From Actinostola sp. cb2023 (taxonomy: Eukaryota > Cnidaria > Anthozoa > Actiniaria > Actinostolidae), in contig JAUJYZ010001352.1 of assembly GCA_033675265.1 (NCBI GenBank), positions 271,001-335,000 of the forward strand: a stretch of 64,000 nucleotides of DNA. Reading direction: 5' to 3'. The position numbers and the translations under genes are program-made. A model generated the notes under the pieces. It ran no database searches. It worked only from the letters and a program-made list of their open reading frames with translations, and had not been told where the DNA came from. Each line of letters starts with the position of its first letter. Positions within the stretch are counted from its first letter, which is position 1. Below, in pieces: positions 1 through 23,700 of the stretch.

Positions 1-1081
1 CACTGAAGTAATCATCAGTATCATGGTCATCATCATCATCTCCACCGCCACCACTGAAGCAACCATCAGTATCATGGTCATCATCATCATCTCCGCCGCC
101 GCCGCCACTGAAGTAATCATCAGTATCATGGTCATCATCATCATCTCCACCGCCACCACTGAAGCAACCATCAGTATCATGGTCATCATCATCTCCACCA
201 CCGCCACTGAAGCAACCATCAGTATCATGGTCATCATCATCATCTCCACCGCCGCCGCCACTGAAGTAATCATCAGTATCATGGTCATCATCATCATCTC
301 CACCGCCACCACTGAAGCAACCATCAGTATCATGGTCATCATCATCTCCACCGCCACCACTCAAGCAACCATCAGTATCATGGTCATCATCATCATCTCC
401 ACCGCCGCCGCCACTGAAGTAATCATCAGTATCATGGTCATCATCATCATCTCCACCGCCACCACTGAAGCAACCATCAGTATCATGGTCATCATCATCT
501 CCACCACCGCCACTGAAGCAACCATCAGTATCACTCAAGCAACCATCAGTATCATGGTCATCATCATCATCTCCACTGCCGCCGCCACTGAAGCAAATCA
601 GTATCATCAGTCATCATCTCATGTAATCATCAGTATCATGGTCATCATCATCTCCACCACCGCCACTGAAGCAACCATCAGTATCATGGTCATCATCATC
701 TCCACCACCGCCACTGAAGCAACCATCAGTATCATGGTCATCATCATCATCTCCACCGCCACCACTGAAGCAACCATCAGTATCATCGTCATCATCATCA
801 TCTCCACCGCTGCCACTGAAGCAACCATCAGTATCATGGTCATCATCATCATCTCCACCGCTGCCGCCACTGAAGCAACCATCAGTATCATGGTCATCAT
901 CATCATCTCTACCGCCGCCACTGAAACAACCATCAGTATCATGGTCATCATCATCATCTCCACCGCCGCCGCCACTCAAGCAACCATCAGTATCATGGTC
1001 ATCATCTCCACCGCCGCCGCCACTGAAGCAACCATCAGTATCATCAGTATCATGGTCATCATTATCATGGTCATCATCATC
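1..1081. repeat. Minisatellite, ~51-bp unit, in a DOP1 intron
   Basis: About 20 copies of a unit built from (CAT)n plus CTCCACCGCC, ACTGAAGCAACC and ATCAGTATCATGG. Copies are mostly 48, 51 or 54 bp, i.e. multiples of three, so frames stay open on both strands for over 1 kb. The array abuts the donor of the last visible DOP1 exon. In the DOP1 frame, read-through of that donor hits a stop after three codons, so the array is intronic. Confidence 0.9.
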
Positions 1082-1087
1082 ACTCAC

Positions 1088-13783
<12,696 letters not shown>

Positions 13784-14503
13784 CGTCTCTGAGTCCAAAA
13801 AAACGCACTGATCTCAGTACAATGGCGCTGGTGATGGCTGGTCTCAGAAATGCTGAAGAGGATATGTTAGCATTGAAAGCAAATAGACCATGTTTTCCAA
13901 TGGATCACGACGTGTTGAGAAGCAATGATCAAGCGTTGTAGATTACTCCTGTTATTACTAGTAGTGACGGATGATTCATTCTTCCATGTGATGCAAGACG
14001 AAGACTGGAACGCACGCACAAATGAGATTAATACATCCAGCAGTCTTTGCTCTTCCGTTTGTCGCTCTATTACCTCAGCAAGGTGCTACAGACGATGTTT
14101 GAGGATTATGAGCCTTATTTCTTCAAGGAAAGAGCTTCCGATGCTAAAGAACGCATCATTTTGTGTAGAGTTCTATTTTGGTTTGTCCGCCATCTTGTAG
14201 ATGTGTCATCACTGTGGGGGGGAGGGGTAACCAAGCACACAGGAAGCCCGCTCAAAATACATCTTCAATACCTTGGAATCGAAATCTATTGAATAGTTTT
14301 TCGTTAAATAATATTTTAAGATATAAAAATAACTTGAAAAGTTTGACAAAAATAAACATGTTTTATTATTTGTCTGTTTTTAAAAAGTTTTTTTTAGTAG
14401 CTCGCGCCAGTCCTCTTTCGGTCTCTACTTTGCCGAAAGTGAATGTGGAAGGCTTCGCTGTATCTTGTAGTTTCTTCATATTTTTGCCCATCTAGAGACT
14501 CTA
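13784..14503. promoter_or_regulatory. Shared divergent promoter interval of DOP1 and CCDC28
   Basis: DOP1 reads left from 13783 and CCDC28 reads right from 14504, so this 720-bp stretch must hold at least one promoter, probably both. It includes GCCATCTT at about 14189-14196, the core of a YY1 site as found at many TATA-less housekeeping promoters. No TATA box is obvious. No conserved protein is visible apart from the small ORF at 13822. Confidence 0.45.
13822..13941 (+). CDS. Small 39-codon ORF opposite the DOP1 start, unknown
   Basis: An ATG 39 bp from the DOP1 start codon, on the other strand, opens a 39-residue frame (MALVMAGLRNAEED...SNDQAL). It lies in the interval shared by the divergent DOP1 and CCDC28 transcription units, so it may be an upstream ORF of the CCDC28 mRNA, a first coding exon, or chance. 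I recognise no family. No signal peptide or membrane segment is obvious. Confidence 0.2.
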   Translation: MALVMAGLRNAEEDMLALKANRPCFPMDHDVLRSNDQAL

Positions 14504-14974
14504 ATGGCTGAAAGTGGAACCGCTAAGGCTAAAAGTACAAGTAGGACGAAATATAGAGCGTCAAAATCCCACGATCGAGGGCATCACAGCGTCCAAACAT
14601 CACCAGTACAAGAACACTCCTTCCTCACAGACCGAACAGATGTAAAACTTATGGAACAAGAATTGCTGTGTTTAATGGACGATTTTCACCATGGAAAGCT
14701 TCATGCATTTGGCTCAGACTTCACGGTTGATAAAATGGATAAAGTAAGGGATTTACAGGATAGAGTCGCACAGATGCACTTCGAGATGGACAGCAATAAT
14801 GCTACAATCGATCAAGAAGACGAAGAGTCGGACGAAACAAAGAGCGATCGAAATCTTGAGAAACTCATGAAAAATTTAGAGAGTCTAAGCTCGACTATAC
14901 AAAGCCTACACAAAGGAGACTCTGTCTTTCAGTATTCAATGCAGAACGATAATTCAATCGTTGATCAACCTTAG
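14504..14974 (+). CDS. CCDC28: CCDC28A/B-like coiled-coil protein
   Basis: This is an uninterrupted 156-codon frame. Residues about 38-98 match the conserved CCDC28 block: a HSFLTDRTDVKLMEQELL segment, then LMDDFHHGKLHAFG, then a DKVRDLQDRVAQMHFEMD helix. An acidic linker follows, and then NLEKLMKNLESLSSTIQSLH, the second family helix. The N-terminus is low-complexity Ser/Lys/Thr-rich, as in vertebrate CCDC28A/B (about 190-200 residues). CCDC28B is known as a modifier of Bardet-Biedl syndrome linked to cilium length and mTORC2; a ciliary role here is only inference by homology. The ATG at 14504 is the natural start, since the family-type tail lies entirely in this frame. The gene is divergent from DOP1 (start codons about 720 bp apart) and convergent with the FYVE gene. 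It appears intronless in its coding part. An AATAAA downstream near 15486 is a possible poly(A) signal. Confidence 0.85.
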   Translation: MAESGTAKAKSTSRTKYRASKSHDRGHHSVQTSPVQEHSFLTDRTDVKLMEQELLCLMDDFHHGKLHAFGSDFTVDKMDKVRDLQDRVAQMHFEMDSNNATIDQEDEESDETKSDRNLEKLMKNLESLSSTIQSLHKGDSVFQYSMQNDNSIVDQP

Positions 14975-15687
14975 CTGAAAGTCACTCTACTTACAAGTTA
15001 CTTGTTTGACCACTGTTTCTGATCTTTTTTAAATATAAACTCACATGCTGCAGCTTGGTGACAGCTTGGGTACAGCTTGGGTAGTCTGGGGAGGAGGGCA
15101 AAGGACAACAGTCAGAAGCAACGTAGACTCTGAGCAGTTCCTACTTCGGTGTTTTTCTCTGGATATATTTTCTCGAGTATTGTACAATACAAGCGTACAA
15201 GAGGTTTGGGGCAATTAGAGGGAGAGCTCATAAGGACTGCTCACAGCCTAGGAGCAGTGCCACACCCTTTGCCCCCCCTTCTTCCTACTCACCCTAGTAC
15301 TGGCCTTGTAGGATGTACAGAGAGAACAAGTGTGACTATACATTCACCTTAAATGTATTCACATATTTCTCACCATTGTTAGCCAATCAGACCATCGAGA
15401 CAGAAGTATAAAATACTTTACAGGTGGTAATACATTTTGTTGTGTTGTACATGAAAAGCTGTTGCATGTTCTGGCAATATTGTCTGTAATAAAATGAGTG
15501 TTTTTGTGTATAAAATAACATGTACAATATTGTATGTTATGGGGACCAGAATATGACAACTAGTCAGCAGGGACGTAATTCACTTGTTGCTGCTATGCAA
15601 GTAATTTGATAGATGTAGAAACCATATGTATATTTGCCATACTCGGGAAATAATGCACAGAAGTTACAGTGGTTGTTCCTAGTAGTT

Positions 15688-15812
15688 GCTTTTAGGGTCG
15701 TCATGCAATGCTCTTGTCCCACATGGGAGCCGGAGTGTTGTGTGACAATCCTAAAAAGGGCTCCAATGAAGCTTCATAGCCATTTTTAGGGTTGTCACAC
15801 AACAATCTCCTC
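15688..15812. repeat. Hairpin element between CCDC28 and the FYVE gene
   Basis: TTGTGTGACAATCCTAAAAA (about 15735) pairs with TTTTTAGGGTTGTCACACAA (about 15784). A third related copy starts at 15690. The remainder of 14975-16590 holds probable 3' UTR of CCDC28 and no recognisable gene. Confidence 0.65.
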
Positions 15813-16602
15813 ACATGTGGTACAATGCAAGAACTGCTATATATGTAATGTCCCAAATCCCATGCATAGCAGACATGCGAGTATACTGGCTTTCTAATAG
15901 TCCCTCACTCCCACAGAAAACACTCCCTAGACGTCAGCGAGTACTTGCTAGCTTACCAAGTCCTCCAAACATTTACCCTGTACTAGACTTTTTCTCCCAC
16001 TTTTTCCTAAGTTGTTTAGTGACTGAGTTAGTCTCCTCACATCTGTTCTTTGTTCCGTGAATGTGGAGTGATGGAACTAAGAATGGATGCGAGGAGACTG
16101 ACTGAGTTTGAATGACACAAATTCCAAGTATGTTGAATATTTTATTGTCATTCCATTGTTATTGTCATTATTATTATATTATTGCGACCAGTGAGCGAGC
16201 CCCAGCGAGCGAACTGGGAGCAACACTAATCTTTGGTTGGGCTTCCTGTGTATTCAGATGCCAGCTCGATTCTCGATTTGTGTTTTTCAGTGGAGAAAGA
16301 TTTTTTTCACGTGACTTTTGCCCTGACGTCATATATCGTACGTTCCCGTCGTTCATTTGGGCATTTGTGACTCGCGATCTTGTGAGTGGATTCGAAGCCT
16401 TTTTTGCTCGTACTTTTAATATATCCGATTCTTCGATGGAATTATGTAAAGATCTTCATTTATTGTTGACGATCGCTTTAGTTAGCAACATATCGAGGGG
16501 AAGGCAATGTTATTATAGTTAGTCTTTCAGCTCTGTTGTGTGCTAAGTCGCTGCACTGATTGTCACTGTGGACCGCAACATATAAAGTAGTCGATCGAAT
16601 CC

Positions 16603-16893
16603 CATCCTCGGGAACCCAGGGGTATATTCTGTCGCTCGTTACTCGTTCCCAGAGAAATACCCCTGGGAACGAAGTCTGTTGGAGCTTGTTCCGGAAGTCA
16701 AAATTCAAAATGGCGGCTGTCCTATTCAAACCAAAAATACTTGATACTGATTGGTCGACCATATAAGGTCGACCAATCAGAAACGAGAGTAATTTTGACT
16801 TCCGGAACAAGTTCCAACAGACTTCGTTCCCAGGGGTATTTCTCTGGGAGCGAGTAACGAGCGACAGAATATACCCCTGGGTTCCCGAGGATG
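16603..16893. mobile_element. 291-bp foldback MITE with 9-bp target duplication (Mutator-type)
   Basis: Nearly the whole element is palindromic, starting CATCCTCGGGAACCCAGG and ending with its complement. It is flanked by a perfect direct duplication ATCGAATCC at 16594-16602 and 16894-16902. A 9-bp duplication with long TIRs points to Mutator-like (MULE) transposition. No transposase. Confidence 0.85.
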
Positions 16894-17744
16894 ATCGAAT
16901 CCTAGTACCGTATAAATGCTATCTCTTGGAAACCAAGTCATCCCAGATCACTGAATTATCTGCCTAACAGCTCGTTCGTTTTATATCGTGCCGCCAACCG
17001 TACCAAACTTTATTCTAAATTCAAGATAAAGGTGTTCATAAGAGATCGTTCATGTATGTTGATTTTTATTGATTGATACTAATGTCTTTCTTCAGTGATA
17101 ATAATTGCCGTCGGAGCGAAAAATTCTCTGTCAATAGATTTCTAAAACTGTTCAGTAGTACACGGGCTTGCAATAACTAGCCTCCTATGTAACATGACAG
17201 CGGCAATCACATCTCTGTAAATATCAACCAATCAGAAAGGACCGTTCCCACGGCTGAAATGGACAAGAAACGATCGCGAAATCAAAACATTTTTACGTAC
17301 ATGGAGGATTGTCAATTTGTCTTGGTTTTCGAATTCGGAGGTCGCAATTTTTGACCTATGGTTAGCCTAGTATATATATTATTCCAGTCAAATTGTAACA
17401 TTTTCACAATCATAATTGAATTTCAATAAGCAGTTTTATTGTATTGTTTTCCAAAATTTTCTCTTCAATTTGCTATTCTAACTAATAATACAATGTAAGA
17501 TCCAATTTTTCATCTTTTCTATAATTAAAGACTTATAAGTTTGCCTTAAAAATGAAAGATGAAACTGTTATTCTGTTATTTTCTATATGCGCTGCCATCA
17601 CTGCAAGGTAGAAATTGGTATTGCTGAGTATATGGTAAAATAATGGCAATTGGGAACCCTGTGGTAATGCTGAAAAGAAAATAACAATGGGGTTCCTGTG
17701 GTAGGCTCCAGTCTCCCAAGGGGGCGATGTTTCTGTGCGTTTTG

Positions 17745-20700
17745 CTATGCTTTTTCCTGTTCTTCGAGGAACATTTCATCAACAAGTGCATAACAAGGGT
17801 TGCAGACCCGGACAGGTTCCTGATAACCAAATAATTTTAGGCTGAAAAATACAAACGAAATCGATTAGCATGTCACGTGACATCATTTACAAACGAAATC
17901 GATTAGCATGTCACGTGACATCATTTACAAACGAAATCGATTAGCATGTCACGTGACATCATTTACAAACGAAATCGATTAGCATGTCACGTAGCCTGCG
18001 AATACAGCCGCTTTTTTACGCTCGCCACAGGGGTCTCCCGAAAGAAGCGTCTGCGGAGTGAGGCCCAAATTCCTGTACTGTGACCTCTGAGGTCATGACA
18101 GCTCGTGATGTAAATCTGATACAACACAGCCGCTCATGTTGTGAACACTAATTCCAAACGGCCTGAGTTTGTTGATTCGGCAATCAAAATTATTGTAGAA
18201 CATGATTTTATTCATCTGTGCATATGATAAGTCCGATACAATCGCCCACGGCTCGACATTGTAATATTTTGTTCAGGTCGTTGAGTTTAATTTATGCAAA
18301 TAATGCGATTACCAGCAAGCTGACCAATCAGCTTCTTGGACCAGAATCGGGTCCAAAATGACGTCACAGTACAGGAATTTGGGCCTCACTCCGCAGACGC
18401 TTCTTTCGGGAGACCCCTGTGGCGAGCGTAAAAAAGCGGCTGTATTCGCAGGCTACATGTCACGTGACATCATTTACAAACGAAATCGATTAGCATGTCA
18501 CGTGACATCATTTATAAACGCAATCGATTAGCACGTCACGTGACATCATTGATAAACGAAGTCGATTAGCATGTCACTTGACATCATTTACAAACGAAAT
18601 CGATTAGCATGTCGTGACATCATTTACAAACGAAATCGATTAGCATGTCACGTGACATCATTTATAAACGCAATCGATTAGCATGTCACGTGGCATCATT
18701 TATAAACGCAATCGATTAGCATGTCACGTGGCATCATTTATAAATGCAATCGATTAGCACGTCACGTGACATCATTGATAAACGAAGTCGATTAGCATGT
18801 CACGTGGCATCATTTATAAACGAAATCGATTAGCATGTCACGTGACATCATTTACAAACGAAATCGATTAGCATGTCACGTGACATTTACAAACGAAATC
18901 GATTAGCATGTCACGTGACATCATTGATAAACGAAGTCGATTAGCATGTCACGTGACATTATTCATCATTCATATTTGCGTTTATTTACGTATGATTGCG
19001 TATTATGCGTTTACGTATAATTCTTCTTGTATTTACGTATTTTACCGCAGTGTTTGCAAATTCTTCTATAATAATAATAAATATGTCTTTATCGCTGCGC
19101 GTTTACAATTGCGTATTATGCGTTTCCGTATAATTTTTCTTGCTACGTATTTTACCGCAACATTTGCGCATGTTATCATGTCTTTTAGATATTTTGTCAC
19201 TCTTCTGTATTTTTATCGCTGCGCATTTACATATTTCAGAGTAACGTTTCTTTATCTTCGTGTTTACGTATTTTACCGTTGCATACGTATTTTTCAGTTG
19301 CGCTAACATGTACGTATTTTACCGTCGCGTTCATACATTCACGTCGTTTATTTTATGATGTATTTTATCGTATTTTGCAGCAGCATTGATACATTTGCAT
19401 ATCTTATTTTGCTGTTGCGTTTACGTTTCTTATCATTGCGTTTCCGCAGCAAAAGTATGTTTCATACTTACAGCACTGATTGGTCTGTACAATTACGACA
19501 AAACACTCGACCACAGCACCGACAGTGATGTCTTCGTCTAGTCTAAAAACACACACGTAACAGAATTATTAGAAACCTTAGTCCTCTTCACAGGCAACTG
19601 CGCTTCTTCCTTTTGGTCTTCCTGTGGTAGAGGAGGACTGGTGGCTATACATCTTGCTCTCTTAGGCGCCAGTCCCACTCCTCTACTCAACACAGGGAAA
19701 CCAAAAGAGAATGGGAGGAGGTCGGAGGAAATGGGATGGAGAGGGCCAGAGGGTGAAGAAAAGGACAGCGAGGGGGTTCAAGGGGCCTCCAACCTTCACG
19801 AAATATTTCAATAGCGCTCAGTTGCACAGCATGCTGGGATTCCACTGTAATTACCTGAGTAAACGGTGCTCGACATTTAGGGTTTGTACACTGTGCTACA
19901 AGCTACAAAGAAAAAACGAACAACAATTTTAGATCTACAGGCATCTTTCTCGGTCATGGGATTCCTGTGTTATAAGAAAGGATATTAAATCGGGAGAGAA
20001 AGAAGAAAGGGAGAAATATCCTTTCTCTCATTTCCTAGCACAGCACTTGTAATTACTCACTGCGCATGCTCAACGAAAAACTCATTGCAAAGAGTAGGAT
20101 CTGGGTTTGAGTTTTCGCACCGCCAACACAGGGTTCCCAATCGCGTATAAATTGAATGACTTACCTCGTCTGGTACCCATGTCAGTCGATACGTGTTCTG
20201 TAGGTGTAGGAGATCACCACGGTCTTTCATTACCAGTTTGACTTGCTCATTTGCCTGCCAATAAAACCATGATTACCTGAAGGGCCTGCTCAATTATTAT
20301 GTGAGGTAGGGTGGGTGGGGGGAGATTTTGGGGAGGATAGTAGTGGAATGGGGGCTGTAGTTTTTTGTAATATATAATAACTAATAATAATAACTTTATT
20401 TAAAATATATATATTTCTTTTTAAAAAGCAGGTCACATCATAATGTAATGTTCTTTAAAACCCTATAGATTAATTTCAATAGATGTCATTTCCAGGTTTT
20501 TGAGGAAATTTTCATCAGCTGAATTTCAACTTTTCAATAGAATACTTTGTGGTTGATAGCTCATGGAGGGCAGTGTTTGCCCGTCATTTGAAGACAGATA
20601 ATGAGATTCATGGACTATTACCAGCTGATTCAAACCAGGCAACACTTACTTCGTGTATAGAAGTCTCTGCTTCTTGTCGAATCATTGATATTTTATTGCC

Positions 20701-23700
20701 ATAAGTCGCCTCTACCTACATGCGTTAACACAGAGAACACGAAGATAAGAACAAGGTGACACCACAGGCAACCATGGGTTTCCTGTGGTGGAGCGCACGC
20801 AATACGTTTTGTATTGGGTTTCCTGTGGTGGAGTGCGCGTAATACGTATTGTATTGGGTTTCCTGTGGTGGAGTGCGCGTAATACGTATTGTATTGGGTT
20901 TCCTGTGGTGGAGTGCGCGTAATACGTATTGTATTTCCTGTGGTGGAGTGCGTGTAATACGTATTGTATTGGGTTTCCTGTGGTGGAGTGCGCGTAATAC
21001 GTATTGTATTGGGTTTCCTGTGGTGGAGTGCGCGTAATACGTATTGTATTGGGTTTCCTGTGGTGGAGTGCGCGTAATACGTATTGTATTGGGTTTCCTG
21101 TGGTGGAGTGCGCGTAATACGTATTGTATTTCCTGTGGTGGAGTGCACGCAATACGTATTGTATTGGGTTTCCTGTGGTGGAGTGCGCGTAATACGTATT
21201 GTATTTCCTGTGGTGGAGTGCACGCAATACGTATTGTATTGGGTTTCCTGTGGTGGAGAGCATGCGTAAAACGTATTGTATTGGGTTTCCTGTGGTGGAG
21301 TGCGCGTAATACGTATTGTATTGGGTTTCCTGTAGTGGAGCATGCGTAAAACGTATTGTATTGGGTTTCCTGTGGTGGTGCGTGCGTAATACGTATTGTA
21401 TTGGGTTTCCTGTGGTGGAGTGCGCGTAATACGTATTGTATTGGGTTTCCTGTGGTGGAGCATGCGTAAAACGTATTGTATTGGGTTTCCTGTGGTGGAG
21501 TGTGCGCGTAATACGTATTGTATTGGGTTTCCTGTGGTGGAGTGCGCGTAATACGTATTGTATTGGGTTTCCTGTGGTGGAGTGCGCGTAATACGTATTA
21601 TATTGGGTTTCCTGTGGTGGAGTGCGCGTAATACGTATTGTATTGGGTTTCCTGTGGTGGAGTGCGCGTAATACGTATTGTATTGGGTTTCCTGTGGTGG
21701 AGTGCGCGTAATACGTATTGTATTTCCTATGGTGGAGTGCGTGTAATACGTATTGTATTGGGTTTCCTGTGGTGGAGTGCGCGTAATACGTATTGTATTT
21801 CCTGTGGTGGAGTGCGCGTAATACGTATTGTATTGGGTTTCCTGTGGTGGAGTGCGCGTAATACGTATTGTATTTCCTGTGGTGGAGTGCGCGTAATACG
21901 TATTGTATTGGGTTTCCTGTGGTGGAGTGCGCGTAATACGTATTGTATTGGGATTCCTGTGGTGGAGTGCGCGTAATACGTATTGTATTTCCTGTGGTGG
22001 AGTGCGCGTAATACGTATTGTATTGGGTTTCCTGTGGTGGAGTGCGCGTAATACGTATTGTATTGGGTTTCCTGTGGTGGAGTGCGCGTAATACGTATTG
22101 TATTTCCTATGGTGGAGTGCGTGTAATACGTATTGTATTGGGTTTCCTGTGGTGGAGTGCGCGTAATACGTATTGTATTTCCTGTGGTGGAGTGCGCGTA
22201 TTACGTATTGTATTGGGTTTCCTGTGGTGGAGTGCGCGTAATACGTATTGTATTGGGTTTCCTGTGGTGGAGTGCGCGTAATACGTATTGTATTTCCTGT
22301 GGTGGAGTGCGCGTAATACGTATTGTATTGGGTTTCCTGTGGTGGAGTGCGCGTAATACGTATTGTATTGGGTTTCCTGTGGTGGAGTGCGCGTAATACG
22401 TATTGTATTGGGTTTCCTGTGGTGGAGTGCGCGTAATACGTATTGTATTGGGTTTCCTGTGGGGAGTGCGCGTAATACGTATTGTATTGGGTTTCCTGTG
22501 GTGGAGTGCGCGTAATACGTATTGTATTGGGTTTCCTGTGGTGGAGTGCGCGTAATACGTATTGTATTTCCTGTGGTGGAGTGCACGCAATACGTATTGT
22601 ATTGGGTTTCCTGTGGTGGAGTGCGCGTAATACGTATTGTATTTCCTGTGGTGGAGTGCACGCAATACGTATTGTATTGGGTTTCCTGTGGTGGAGCATG
22701 CGTAAAACGTATTGTATTGGGTTTCCTGTGGTGGAGTGCGCGTAATACGTATTGTATTGGGTTTCCTGTAGTGGAGCATGCGTAAAACGTATTGTATTGG
22801 GTTTCCTGTGGTGGTGCGTGCGTAATACGTATTGTATTGGGTTTCCTGTGGTGGAGTGCGCGTAATACGTATTGTATTGGGTTTCCTGTGGTGGAGCATG
22901 CGTAAAACGTATTGTATTGGGTTTCCTGTGGTGGAGTGCGCGTAATACGTATTGTATTGGGTTTCCTGTGGTGGAGTGCGCGTAATACGTATTGTATGGG
23001 TTTCCTGTGGTGGAGTGCGCGTAATACGTATTATATTGGGTTTCCTGTGGTGGAGTGCGCGTAATACGTATTGTATTGGGTTTCCTGTGGTGGAGTGCGC
23101 GTAATACGTATTGTATTGGGTTTCCTGTGGTGGAGTGCGCGTAATATACGTATTGTATTTCCTATGGTGGAGTGCGTGTAATACGTATTGTATTGGGTTT
23201 CCTGTGGTGGAGTGCGCGTAATACGTATTGTATTTCCTGTGGTGGAGTGCGCGTAATACGTATTGTATTGGGTTTCCTGTGGTGGAGTGCGCGTAATACG
23301 TATTGTATTTCCTGTGGTGGAGTGCGCGTAATACGTATTGTATTGGGTTTCCTGTGGTGGAGTGCGCGTAATACGTATTGTATTGGGATTCCTGTGGTGG
23401 AGTGCGCGTAATACGTATTGTATTTCCTGTGGTGGAGTACGCGTAATACGTATTGTATTGGGTTTCCTGTGGTGGTGCATGCGTAATACGTATTGTATTG
23501 GGTTTCCTGTGGTGGTGCGTGCGTAATACGTATTGTATTTCCTATGGTGGAGTGCGTGTAATACGTATTGTATTGGGTTTCCTGTGGTGGAGTGCGCGTA
23601 ATACGTATTGTATTTCCTGTGGTGGAGTGCGCGTATTACGTATTGTATTGGGTTTCCTGTGGTGGAGTGCGCGTAATACGTATTGTATTGGGTTTCCTGT

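Noticed and set aside
17850..18960. Regular repeats that could suggest a CRISPR array
   Set aside because: Units are head-to-tail without unique spacers, the context is an animal intron, and there are no cas genes.
20693..22699. 668-codon open frame on the minus strand, and many 60-600-codon frames in both directions through 20.8-27.0 kb
   Set aside because: All consist of the translated 40/35-bp satellite unit. The flanking real exons splice around it.
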